NCBI GenBank assembly: GCA_019914945.1
Contig: CM034109.1
Location: 2,604,001-2,668,000 of the forward strand
Direction of reading: 5' to 3'
DNA from: Typha latifolia
Taxonomy: Eukaryota > Streptophyta > Magnoliopsida > Poales > Typhaceae
DNA length: 64,000 nt
Shown: positions 46,501 through 55,823 of the stretch, in pieces
Layout: each line of letters begins with the position of its first letter
Position numbering within the stretch: the first letter of the stretch is position 1
Position numbers and translations under genes: made by a program
Notes under the pieces: generated by a model
Seen by the model: the letters and a program-made list of their open reading frames with translations, nothing else
Database searches by the model: none
Told to the model about the DNA's origin: nothing

Positions 46501-48029
46501 ACTAGCCCGAGTCGAGCTCGGGTTCACCATACATCTGATGACTCGACTAAAACAATTTATTGACTAGTCTAGACTCAATTAACCAATTAACAAGTTGAGT
46601 CCATATTTAGCAGGTATTTGAGTTTATGGCTAAACTAACAGGACAACTGCCAAAAATAAATGCAAGAAATCAAACTAGATAAATAGGCTCATCCGAATGA
46701 ACCCAATGTGCCGCAAATGGATTCAATCCGACTGAGTCGTATCATAATTTAAAACAGTGAGCGAGAGGGAGAGAATAAAAGCAGATTATTAATAAAGCAG
46801 TGAATCACTGAATCCACCCATCCAAAACTTATTATAAACAAATAATACATGTAGGATTACATATATTCATAACTAAGCAGATTTGTCATAAAGAAATTAA
46901 ACACCAACTATCAGCACAGAAGAAACAACTGATGAACGGAAGAATGTGAAGAATTAGAGGAGAGTGAAAGGGAAGAAAGAGAAGAAGAAACAGAGGACAC
47001 TAAAACCACTGCCACAAACCAGAAGAAATAGAAGAAGAGGGATGGATACCTGCTGTCGTCCACTTGCCGCCTCTCAAGAGAGAAGATGATTGTGAGAGGG
47101 AGAGAGGAGGCAATGGATTTGAGGGATTAGGGCTCAGTTTGGGTGAGAGGGAGACGAGATGATTGGGTTATTTTTTTTTTAATAAACTGATTAGTTTTCA
47201 CATGGTAGTAAATCCAATTCTCTCCAATGTTAAGGCGGGCCGACCCGCTCCGATGCCAAAGCCGGCAGCCCAACCTGCTATTTCCCAGTCACAGCCTCAA
47301 GTGCCTTGTGAAACACTGATTATTATGAAATATGCATGTCAGAAATTCAAGAAAAAGGTTCTTTTTTTTATCTGGAAAGGTATAAAGAGGATTGAAATGG
47401 ATGCCAAAAAGTTTGATTGTGGACTTGCAGATGTAGAATCACTCAGAAGTGAACTATGGAACCATACCTGTGTTCTTGTTGAAGGCATTATGAACTTATA
47501 ATTCTTTCCATACGGATTCCTTGTGATAGGTTAATAACTCTATATTCGGGGTTGCTCTCAATACTTCTCTAGTCAGAATGAGTCATTACTGTGGAAAAGC
47601 CAGAACGTTAATCGTGGTATACAATTTTCTTTCTTTAAAATATGGTGTAAAAATATGCTTGTCATTTCTAATATACATAGTTTCATCAACAACGCAATTC
47701 ACATGGCTAATAGTTCTGATTGAAGGTTCAAGTCTTAAGATATCTTTAGTTTAGTCTAGCTGCATTTGAAGCTAGTGGATTATCAACAATTTGATTTTGG
47801 TTACAATTTATCTTGGCTCTTTCCCCACCAACTTAGTTATTTCTTAGGCAATTGATGCAGATGTTATTGATATCAATATATTGATTTCCAATGGGTTTTA
47901 TCTTAGATCAGAGTAATGCTTTCTTAGTTTCTTTTGTTGCAGATACTTGACTCATCCTTTTCCTTGTCTTTTTCTGGTATTCCAGCTTTCAGGGAATTTG
48001 TAGAGCTGATGAAGGAAACTACATTGTGA
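34563..48029 (+). CDS. CARA: Carbamoyl-phosphate synthetase small chain (glutaminase subunit), plastid
   Basis: CARA cleaves glutamine and channels ammonia to the large subunit (CARB), which makes carbamoyl phosphate for pyrimidine and arginine synthesis; plant enzymes act in plastids. I place eleven coding exons, all with GT-AG borders: 34563-34733, 34942-34987, 35570-35696, 37443-37531, 37637-37697, 37817-37884, 37975-38103, 38681-38790, 38871-39218, 39718-39883 and 47986-48029. They sum to 1359 bases, 452 residues, with every phase matching. Residues 1-60 are Ser/Arg-rich and fit a transit peptide. The N-terminal CPSase domain spans about 70-210 ([30 protein letters not shown]). The class I glutamine amidotransferase domain is about 268-445, with nucleophile Cys342 in FGICMGHQ and His426/Glu428 in [18 protein letters not shown] and [11 protein letters not shown] are intact. 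Intron 10 is unusually long because of an inserted retrotransposon. Confidence 0.95.
40700..41415 (-). mobile_element. Element F, 3' LTR (716 bp)
   Basis: It runs from TGTTACGATCCGATC to GAGTTGTATCA. It is about 40 bases shorter than its partner, mostly because the region near 41185 replaces a longer block with AACTCGACTAGCCCGAGTCG at 46490-46510. Unlike elements A, B and D it has no GCGTTCGAACGC cluster. Confidence 0.9.
41441..42655 (-). pseudogene. Element F integrase copy 2 and chromodomain
   Basis: Minus strand, high to low: [19 protein letters not shown] (42600-42530), [38 protein letters not shown], a frame change, then [20 protein letters not shown] and [53 protein letters not shown], and a chromodomain ([20 protein letters not shown]) ending DRYPNLKP. 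This copy is the better preserved of the two and the only one with a chromodomain. Confidence 0.88.
42656..43640 (-). pseudogene. Element F integrase copy 1 (extra copy)
   Basis: Minus strand: [20 protein letters not shown] (from 43587), [60 protein letters not shown], then a degraded core end and [20 protein letters not shown]. At about 42656 it returns to [19 protein letters not shown], the zinc-finger end that begins copy 2. So about 1.0 kb is present twice in direct orientation, with visible divergence between the copies. Confidence 0.85.
43641..44400 (-). pseudogene. Element F reverse transcriptase piece, RNase H and linker
   Basis: Minus strand: [20 protein letters not shown] and a DDILVY metal-binding motif (44385-44245) are all that remains of reverse transcriptase. 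These join directly to RNase H-type sequence ([30 protein letters not shown]), then [40 protein letters not shown], and the linker to the integrase zinc finger ([20 protein letters not shown]). Stops and a frameshift are present. Confidence 0.85.
44401..45830 (-). pseudogene. Element F gag remnant
   Basis: The N-terminal part begins near 45824 ([20 protein letters not shown]) and needs a frame change to [20 protein letters not shown]. The gag core lies near 45330-45000 in broken frames. The C-terminal part at 44546-44860 ends in a CCHC knuckle ([14 protein letters not shown]). Below 44520 a short acidic stretch leads to the deletion that removed the protease. Confidence 0.75.
45974..45986 (-). 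other. Primer-binding site of element F
   Basis: GGCTTTGATACCA is the complement of TGGTATCAAAGCC, one base from the initiator tRNA-Met site, two bases inside the 5' LTR. Confidence 0.9.
45989..46744 (-). mobile_element. Element F, 5' LTR (756 bp)
   Basis: It runs from TGTTACAATCCGATC to GAGTCGTATCA and is followed by the TAATT target duplication. It differs from the 3' LTR by substitutions and several indels, so the insertion is old enough to have accumulated changes. Confidence 0.92.
46750..47985 (+). other. Rest of CARA intron 10, with a possible minus-strand leader exon
   Basis: On the minus strand 47160-47050 looks like a plant 5' leader (CCCTAATCCCTCAAATCCATTGCC, then CTCTCTTGAGAGGCGGCAAG) ending CGACAGCAG followed by GTATCC, a good splice donor. 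A GC-rich spot lies at 47226-47300. The plus-strand open frame 47163-47501 shows no domain I know. From 47510 to 47985 I see only AT-rich intron sequence. Confidence 0.35.
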
Positions 48030-48420
48030 GTGTGACTGCTACGTTGAAATGAGAAGTTGAATGCGCTATTCTTGTTCTCCTTCATGCAGGTGCTGGCTTC
48101 TATATAGATTGTTTGACAGAGCTAGACCTTTTTGTACCACTCTTGTTTCTTTTGCTGCAGAACTATCTCAGTGAGCTGCGAAGAACTCTTCTATGTATTA
48201 AGTTATATATAAGAGAGCTTAATTATAATAGAGTTTCAGAATTTCGGTTCTTATTTCTCCTTTAGTGGTTGAAGACCGAAAGGGTTTTCTGTTCTCTGAA
48301 ATTTTTTCCTGATAATGCTCAGGGTCTTAGCAGTCTTCGAAGTATTGGATGATCTTTTAGTTTCGTGCTACATGATTTATCTACCAATTTTACTAATACC
48401 AATTTGACTATAGAATAAAT
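48030..48420 (+). other. CARA 3' untranslated region (estimated)
   Basis: After the TGA at 48027-48029 the sequence is T-rich without open frames. An AATAAA hexamer at 48414-48419 is a candidate polyadenylation signal; the real end could be earlier. Confidence 0.4.
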
Positions 48421-48635
48421 TTTTTGATATTGCAATTAGTTGTCTAGGGTATAGGTAATCATTTGATCAGCGTATTTCTCTTTTTTTTCTGAGAAAAATT
48501 GGAGATTAACCTCAATTAGAATTCATTAAGCAATTAAAGATCAAAGAACAACAAAAAGTTTTGACCGATGTAATTCGTTTTATTGCTTTGAAATTGTTCA
48601 TCCCAGTGGTACTAGAAATTTTCAGAAAGACAATG

Positions 48636-49165
48636 TGTTATGAATCGGCTTGATTCGATGCTTAACAGTTCTGGACTAGTTTGAGGACACGACTTTTAAA
48701 AAAAACTGTGGATGATTTAGCCTTTGAAGAGAGCTTTTCAATGAAATCAAGATCACACAGGGTTTGGATGGCTAGATCTTGAGATATTGGTCGAATAGTG
48801 ATCGAAGATTAGATTAATCCTAGCTTGTTAGCTCTTAAATGTCGAGATAGGTGCTAGGATAATTCTTTTGAAGTGAAGGAGGGAGGAGTTACTATAGAAG
48901 AGGAGGATTAGGAGTTAGAGAAAGTCGACTAAGGACTTGCGCGGTGGAAGGAAGGAGGTGGGAGAGGGCGCTAATGGCTAGAGGAAGAAAGAATGAGATA
49001 AAGCCAATAATGTTGTTTCAATTATTAGATAAACTCTATTTAGGGTTTTCTCCACATATTTATAGAGGCTCACCTTGGGACCTTAATAAACTAACAATTT
49101 TTGTTGCCGTGCGTTCGAACGCACTCGATCGTGTTCGAACGTTTGCATGCTTTCAAACGCTCTCG
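48636..49165 (-). mobile_element. Truncated LTR related to element F, with TTCGAACG palindromes
   Basis: It starts TGTTATGAATCGG and follows the element F LTR in its middle (GGTTTGGATGGCTAGATCTTGAGATATTGG, then TAGCTTGTTAGCTC). Near 49110-49165 it carries GTGCGTTCGAACGC and CGTGTTCGAACG, which F itself lacks. It is cut within ATCAG, where sequence of the opposite orientation begins. Confidence 0.6.
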
Positions 49166-49500
49166 ATCAGCTTCTAACCCGCTTCTTCACTCCTTAATCT
49201 CCTCCCCAATCTTTATTCCTTACTCTCCATCCAAGAGCACATCAACTTCCGCACTAACCCAGCAATTAAAGGCAGCAAGCATGCAAACCAAACCAAGTAG
49301 ATCCAGTTTGGACCTTCATCCCACAAGTCTGTCTCTCCTACCTTCATCCACTGATTTGAATATATCTCTAAATCTAACCATTTAAATCTTAAAATATTAG
49401 ATTCATTAGAAATCTCTCTTCTAGAGCTTCAACATATCAAAATTTTATGTCAATCCAACAACTAGATCCACCAAAAAGTCTCTCAAAAAGTTCTATGCAA
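49166..49500 (+). mobile_element. LTR 3' part in plus orientation, joined head to head
   Basis: The sequence resembles the reverse complement of the start of the A/B LTRs: CTTCAACATATCAAAATTTTATGTCAATCCAAC matches the pattern of TTGAAATTTTGATATGTTG-type words at 9305-9320. It therefore reads as R-U5 on the plus strand, facing the minus-strand LTR that ends at 49165. Confidence 0.45.
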
Positions 49501-49936
49501 ATTAGTCTAGGATTGATTACGATTTTATCTTCCTCGAGGGTGATCATAATGGGATCGCCCTCCTCAAATTTGTTGATTATCATTGCAATTTCAACTACTG
49601 TTGCTATTGTTGATCTGGTTTGGTGGGTTCGCTCTAATGGTTCGATATTTCCACCCTGGTGGCTATAGGTGGACAACTGGGTGTTGCAGCCTTGACACCA
49701 ATAACATCTGCTAGAAGCACCATCATTCATTCTTGTGATGCCCTAGTCGCTTCTCGATCTGCTCGAATCTCCTTAATCAAGCGAAGGAGTAGCAAGTCCA
49801 TGGAGAATCACCTATCCTTCAATACCAAGTTGATATTAACTGATTTGGGGTCAGTCTGGATCATAGGCTATTCTGCACAGCAACAAGAGAATATTCGCTA
49901 AATATTTTTCTTATGTCAGAAAATTATGAAACTCAT
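49501..49936 (-). pseudogene. Family-E leader and gag N-terminus remnant
   Basis: Minus strand: a leader with AATTTTCTGACATAAG (near 49915, also present at 21890), then MDLLLLRLIKEIRADREATR (49799 downward) in a gag-like, charged N-terminus followed by acidic sequence (MIINKFEEGDPIMITLEEDK). The order after LTR E3 fits the 5' end of a minus-strand element. No later domain remains. Confidence 0.45.
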
Positions 49937-50566
49937 TTGAATAGCTTCATAACTTCAAGATCTAAATCTTTGATATTTAGGTTTTGGTGGCAAGTGTAGT
50001 TCAGGTTGTACATGTTGATGGAGTGGATGGTTATACTATAGAAGAGAAGAAGGGAGAGAAGTAGACCGGCTGGACGAGGGAGATTATAAGCTATACGAGA
50101 GGAGAGCAGATTGGTTGACGAAGAGGAACGGAGGAGGGAGATGTTGAGGCTAGTGGGCAAGTTAAGTGGGGAGATAGACAAGGGAAAAACTAATTAATCC
50201 TTTATTATGCATACCTAAAATATAAGAGTCCTAAAAAAATTAATAAACTTATCTAGACTAGTCTTCTTTATCCCGACTCAGAATATTTCTTCGTTCTGCC
50301 ATAGACTAGTCTTCCTTATCCTAACATGAAAGTTCTAGATCTTAGGAGATGGTTGATTTTATCCAAGTGGTTTCATAATATTCGAATGTCGAAGGACTAT
50401 TTTTCAATTATTTTCCTAAAACTACACAAATTTAAATTTAGCTAATTAAATAAAATTCTAACATACTAAGACTCTAACTAAAATATAAAAATATATAAGA
50501 TAAATAGACTCAACCCATTGAGCCTGATGTCCCTTGGTGTGATCCGAGCTAACCCAATTTGCATCA
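49937..50566 (-). mobile_element. Partial family-E LTR (E3)
   Basis: It matches LTR E1 in its right two thirds: AGACTAGTCTTC(T/C)TTATC, TAGCTAATTAAATAAAAT(C/T)CTAACATACTAAGAC, and GAGCCTGATGTC...GTGATCCGA. It ends TTTGCATCA at 50566. The left end lacks the TGTTATGAACC start of E1. Confidence 0.6.
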
Positions 50567-50696
50567 TACAAATTAGATTTACGTTATGGTCAGGTTACAT
50601 AACTTATAAAAGATCATATAGTAAGAAGAAATCAAGTCAAAAGAAGAAGAAAAGAATATGGAAGCTTTAGTTTTTGGACCTCGTGTAGACAGGGCT
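50567..50696. other. Short unassigned spacer
   Basis: No gene. It continues, once the solo LTR is removed, into 51532. The joined sequence (GACAGGGCTAATGG to CTTTTAGAAAACTAG) has no motif I recognise. Confidence 0.5.
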
Positions 50697-50701
50697 AATG
50701 G

Positions 50702-51526
50702 TGCTGCGATTATTAGTTTAGGTGCATAGTGAAACTACTTCAATTTTTATCAATTTCTATTTATATTTTAGAAAAATAAAATAGTTTCTGACAGGTGCGT
50801 TCGAATGCAAATGGATGGCGTTCGAATGCCTGATTCACGTTTACACATATAGAGAACGTGTTTTGGCTGTTCGAATGTTTGATCTTGCGTTTGCACATAC
50901 AGAGAAGGCATTTTGGCTATTCGAATGCGATCAGAGTGCGTTTAAACGCATGATGAGTAAGTGGAGTTGTAATAGGATTTGTTTAGGGTTTTGGATGTTT
51001 GGCTAGCTTCTATATATGTGGAAAAGCAACCTCTATTAATTATTAAATATGATAATTGGTTTTCATCTAGGCTTGAGTCATCTTCTCCCTCCTCCTTCCT
51101 CCTTCCTTTCCCTTGGTATCCAACTCAAGTTCTCATCTACGGCTGAGATTAATCCTTCGTCACTTCTCCCTCCTCTCTCTAGCAACCAGCCATACCTAGA
51201 AGCTCCCTTTTTTCCCCTTATCTAGTTCCAAGAACTAATCTATCCATCATACTATAATCATCTTCCATAACCCTAACCATGTATTCCACGTCCATCCTGC
51301 TATCTCCTAACCTTCGGTCACTATTTCATAGGTAACTTTCGACCTACTCATCTAATTGTCGTGATTTTGCATTGGATCCCTAACTTATAAAGGAACAACA
51401 TATTCAAATCTCAGATCAATCTAACGGTTAGATCAATCCTAGTTACCTTCACAAGTTTTGTACTAATTTCTGTCTAGATTATCAATTTGGATAGAAACTC
51501 TATCTTCACCAAAAGCGACCGTAACA
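50702..51526 (+). mobile_element. Solo LTR 2 (825 bp) with AATGG target-site duplication
   Basis: It starts TGCTGCGATTATTAG and ends AGCGACCGTAACA, flanked by AATGG on both sides (50697-50701 and 51527-51531). The U3 part has several TTCGAATG and TTTAAACG words, decayed forms of the GCGTTCGAACGC cluster (50785-50950). A CTATATATG box lies near 51011 and a pyrimidine-rich leader follows. No internal sequence is present. Confidence 0.92.
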
Positions 51527-51531
51527 AATGG

Positions 51532-52423
51532 CTTTTAGAAAACTAGAACAGTTTACCTAAGAAAACTTAAGTGGCGTTCTGAGATGAGTAGGATAACAAA
51601 GGAAAGTTCTATTTTAAAAATTATTTTGGAGATTCCTTTGGTAGCTTTTCATAGTACAAATAATAAATATTCCTCACCTTTATATAAGATACTAAAAACC
51701 AAAGTTTGAGACATTTATGTGAGTAAGAATCCTAATAATTTTTAGTCTTAACTTAAACGAGTTCTCTAGTTCCCTCATGAAATTAAATTCCATCTATTGT
51801 AAGGAGAGCTTTTATATATGTCTGAATGATAGTTCAACTTCAGAGAATGATCAACAACATTAACAAAGCTGAACTCAATCTACATCGACTACCATCACTG
51901 ATATGAGGAGTTTGAGGAGCAATCCATAGCAATTATGAACCAAATGCGGAGGCAATCTTATCGTAGAGTATTTAATCAAGATAAATTTTGAGCAAGAGAC
52001 ATGGACTTCAACACTTAGACAACAAATTTAGTTTTGTCATATCTATGATTTAGTTTTGACGTATTGAGAGATTTCCTATGTTAAAAAAAATCATGATCAT
52101 ATGTTTGCTATGCTTTTACTTTTTCTATTTGTTTTTGACTTTACATTTCCTACTCTTATCTAATTCTCAACGATTTGCGTTCGATTTTCATTGTTAAAGT
52201 AGTGCTTGGATCTCCATCTATACTTAATTTCAATTTTTAAAGTTTGATTCTTAAATCAGTCTTCTAAATATAATAGGATTCGGTTTTTCTAGACTAATTT
52301 GGATTTGGTCTTTGACTTTTGACTTTATTTTTGATACTTTTAAACCTAGTCAAATTATGAATCCTATCTCTATGATATTTTGACATTCAATTCATATTCC
52401 TATTCGGTTAAGATCAAATCTGT
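51532..52423. other. Intergenic, nothing recognised
   Basis: AT-rich sequence without an open frame of note. Words such as TTTTGACTTTATTTTTGAT and repeated GATTCGGTTT/CTATTCGGTT appear near 52270-52410, which may belong to the same transposon as the tandem duplication that follows. Confidence 0.5.
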
Positions 52424-52591
52424 ATCTGATTTATATCTGCATCCCTTTAAGATCTGATTCGTATTTAATTTATATCCATATGTGATGATATACCCAAAGT
52501 AAAAAATATCTGATTTATATCTGCATCCCTTTAAGATCTGATTCGTATTTACTTTATATCCATATGTGATGATATACCCAGAGTAAAAAAT
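52424..52591. repeat. Tandem duplication, 2 x 84 bp
   Basis: 52424-52507 and 52508-52591 are the same 84 bases with two differences (AATTTATATCC against ACTTTATATCC, and CCCAAAGT against CCCAGAGT). Each unit contains ATCTGATTTATATCTGC and GATCTGATTCGTATTTA. Confidence 0.95.
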
Positions 52592-52599
52592 ATGAATTC

Positions 52600-53010
52600 A
52601 TTGTGCTTCGACACTATCTGATCAGTATCCACTCCATTTTCACCTCTAAGGCCAAATAGATAGGACAGAAGGAACGGAAGAAAGGACTTGCCTTGCTTGT
52701 AAGGACGGGCTGCCCAATTAGACAAACTGCCTCGCATGGGACGAAATCTCCACCGTTGGGATGAAGGAAGTGGGGGGAGGGGGAACGACGCTTGAGATCT
52801 CTATTTGATTACTTCTCCTTCCTACGGGAGACCACTTGCCAGCTCCTTGATGAGCACGAAAGACCTCACGTCAGGAAGTAGCTAATCCTTCTGCCATGCA
52901 GCTAGCTTCAGCAGAAGAGGGCTTAGCTATCGGACTAATGGCCCTGTCACATTCCTTCCATTAAGTTGAGATAGGAATTATATGGACTCTTGGGCTCTCA
53001 TCTATAATAG
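52600..53010. other. Higher-GC insert, possibly organelle-derived
   Basis: From about 52640 to 52960 the base composition rises sharply above the AT-rich surroundings. The text (for example CCTACGGGAGACCACTTGCC and TCAGCAGAAGAGGGCTTAGC) has the style of plant mitochondrial intergenic DNA. This rests on impression and composition only; no organelle gene is present. Confidence 0.25.
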
Positions 53011-55568
53011 TTTAGACCTTTGGGTTGAATTGTTTCAAGATAAGTCTCTGTCTCCCCAACATCACATACAAGATTAGATGAACATGGAGCAAGATAAAAA
53101 AATTTGGGAAGGCTTCATTTATGATAACAAGCCCTCATATATATTATAGATATATATAGTTCTTAAATTGAATTATAGATATATAAGTTTTTATATCAAA
53201 TCCTCCTATTTCAATGGGTTTTCAATTTAGGGCCTACAGGAATTACATTTGAAAGTTTTCTTACCTCTTCTTTTGCAGTGATCAACAGGTAATTAAATTG
53301 ATACCCTACTTGTCTGCATGGATAAATCCAATGAGAGACCAAGACAAGGACACCAAATCTGGACGTCATAAAACTAGTAAACGCAACTATAGATATTTTG
53401 CTAGTCAAATTGCCGTTGCGCAACAACGATAGTTTGTAAATCTTGACTAATTGGGACACAGATCACATAGCTGGTATATTTGGGGTGAAGTAGAGATTTG
53501 ATACTCCTAACTTCTTTGTCTTCTCTGATGAAACCACTGCCGTATGAGTGCTTCCCAATGTTTTCAGATACAAGCATGGAAAACGAGTGAACCTACAGCT
53601 TTGGCAGCATGCTAGCTCTTGTATTTTGCTGCAAGACTAAGTCAAGCTAATTTCACCAAGCATTGTATATGTTGATGGAAAGTAGCAAATTGTAAGCTTA
53701 ATTTCTCTGTTATCTAATACTTGTAAATTAATATATTCCTTAACTGCGGCTACATGGCCAGGAGTAATGAGCCATGCACATAAAAAGAATCAAATTGTAA
53801 GACAATTTTGCTGAGGTATCTTAGATATTTAGTTTTTAATTTCAAAAGTAATGAGATATTCTCTCTTTCATCAACAGCTATTAGGTTAAATTAACTTGGA
53901 GTATTTTTGGGGTAATAGATATAAAATACATGTAGGGACGAATGATAAATATCTATATGGCAGTGTTTAGGATAGATTATGGGTCGGTTAGTGGTCAACC
54001 CATATATCCATAATTTTTGTTCCATATATAGATTAAAATACAAATATTAGATAAATACCAAAATATAAAACCTAATTTAGATTTCATTGATACTGATAAA
54101 AATCAACTATGGATTAGATCTTAAGAGATTTGGATACAAATTGGATCTTAAACAGATTTCGGGATGAACCGGAGTTTAAACATTGGATATAAATTGGATA
54201 CCGGTGGAACTTAATACAAAAAGAAAGATATAAATAAAACATATTTGAAATTTGAGGATTATAAGACCTAGGAAGTTTGAAGATATGCAATTTACTAATA
54301 AATTCATTCGTTTTTTTCTATGAATAAACAAATATTCAATTACCTAATCTAGTCCATAATTAATAGTGGAATGTGGGTTGTGGAAGATGTAAAAGATAAA
54401 CTAATTATAACTAAACTAATTAGGAGAGTTGAAAGTTTGAGGATCTATGAAATACTAGAGGATTCAAGTTTATATATATATAATTTTCTTAAATAACAGT
54501 CTATATTTAACCCTATGGATGGAAATACTAAAATACTTCTGAAGTATTTTCTAAATTACCTTGGTGAAAAACACTCTTAAAGAAATTTGACTTTCCTAAT
54601 GGTATTTTAGACGACGGTATTTTGGAAGTTAAGAAAAAAGGACAAAGAGGATTCTTTTAGATATTTTAGTATAGAGCAAAAACAAATTAAAACATCCCTA
54701 TTCTGATGCTGTTCTGTTATAGAAATTTATTGGGTTCAAGTTGACCCGAGGATTCTGTACGAAAATTAGGGTGTCAAGTTATAAAAGATCTCAAAGACAG
54801 GATATTAATCATAACACTATTAAAATATATAGTGTTATTTGAAAATCTCCCTGATATTTAACATATTGTCTGGCCTTTGCGAACTTAAAAACTTAGCTGG
54901 CGAAGCTTGGAGAACTAATGAAGTCAATGTTTCCAACTGGTCAGTCTCTAAGCGACAACGAAGCAATCATGTAGCAGATATGATTATGCAGCATCTACAA
55001 CCACGAGTATGACCTCATACTTTTGTCCAAATCATATCTTACTCAACAGTTAAAGACTGTTCCTGATTCTACCTCTTCATGCATGCATGGCCCAAGAATT
55101 AATCCTTAATGGGTGTTTTAAGCTACGATGTAGGGTCAATCTGTGACTTACGGATCTCCTGCCATTGTTTGCTTTTATCTTTCTTTAGAGTAGAAGACGA
55201 GAAGGGCCCTGGAGAGATCCATGTGATGTGGGGACGTCGCCAAAGACCAAAGGCGAAGAGTTGGCATTGCAATTGCTTGATGGTGATAGGGTGACAACTA
55301 CTGCAGCTTTCCACTGTCTTTTAGTTTGTCGTTTTTTCAAAAGATGATCGATGTGGTGTGGAACAAGTTCCAAAGACTGATATGAAGCGGTTCATGGAAT
55401 CCTACTTAGAATAAAGGGTTAGGATCTCTTCGCTGATTGGAGAGAGTAACCATAATAGCCTAATAATCACTGACGATAACGATAGAGAGTTTGTACAGGT
55501 AGTGTAGGATGGCATAGGATGATTTGAGTGCATATAATGATGTGGCACAGATCAATGATGGAACCCAT
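53011..55568. other. Intergenic, no recognised gene
   Basis: AT-rich with TATATA runs (53145-53160, 54472-54484). The region 54080-54240 (GATCTTAAGAGATTTGGATAC, GGATATAAATTGGATAC) resembles 52390-52480 in reverse complement, so the two may be arms of one old inverted-repeat transposon. The open frames at 53211-53459 (minus) and 55109-55294 (plus) show no domain I know. Confidence 0.45.
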
Positions 55569-55823
55569 CTAGTTCATATATCTCAAGGAATCAGAGAAAA
55601 GAGAAAAAGAAAAGAAAATATAATAATCTAATTCTTTGAGCATCATCAAAGTTCCTATCCGACGTTTTTCTTTAATTCTTTCACAATAATAAGTATATGA
55701 GAAAGAAAAACTAACTGAGATAGTAGTGGATTCTTCCATGGGAATAACTTCAAAACCTGAGATAGTAGTGGATTCTTCCATGCAAATAACTTCAAACTCA
55801 TCGTCCTGCAACTTTTCTTTCAC
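55569..55823 (-). other. Small open frame with an in-frame 14-residue repeat
   Basis: The 84-residue frame contains FEVICMEESTTIS and FEVIPMEESTTIS in succession, produced by a 42-bp tandem duplication (55715-55756 and 55757-55798). No start context, family or neighbouring exon supports it as a gene. It could equally be part of a broken one. The C-terminal half (YYIFFSFSLFSDSLRYMN) is unremarkable. Confidence 0.2.
55715..55798. repeat. Tandem duplication, 2 x 42 bp
   Basis: Both units start CTGAGATAGTAGTGGATTCT and differ at three or four positions near their 3' ends. Confidence 0.95.

Larger units (their letters stand above)
40700..46744 (-). mobile_element. Element F: complete antisense chromovirus in CARA intron 10
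   Basis: The element is 6045 bp, with LTRs at 40700-41415 and 45989-46744 and identical TAATT flanks (40695-40699 and 46745-46749). A primer-binding site lies at 45974-45986. Order on the minus strand: gag, short reverse transcriptase piece, RNase H, integrase, a second integrase, chromodomain. Protease and most of the reverse transcriptase are missing and the frames contain stops, so it cannot move by itself. It is transcribed, if at all, against CARA. Confidence 0.93.
39884..47985 (+). other. CARA intron 10 (about 8.1 kb) carrying element F
   Basis: The donor is CTG|GTATGT and the acceptor TTCCAG|CTTTCAGG. The joined exons read [14 protein letters not shown], so the intron is certain from the protein frame. 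The other introns range from 90 to 1746 bases. Without element F and one target copy this intron would be about 2.05 kb. The part before F (39884-40694) contains loosely repeated ACCAAGTAATGTGC-type words near 40565-40690 and nothing else recognised. Confidence 0.9.

Noticed and set aside
47163..47501. 112-codon open frame in CARA intron 10
   Set aside because: No recognisable domain and no splice context. Part of it overlaps the leader-like minus-strand segment, so I report the region but not a protein.
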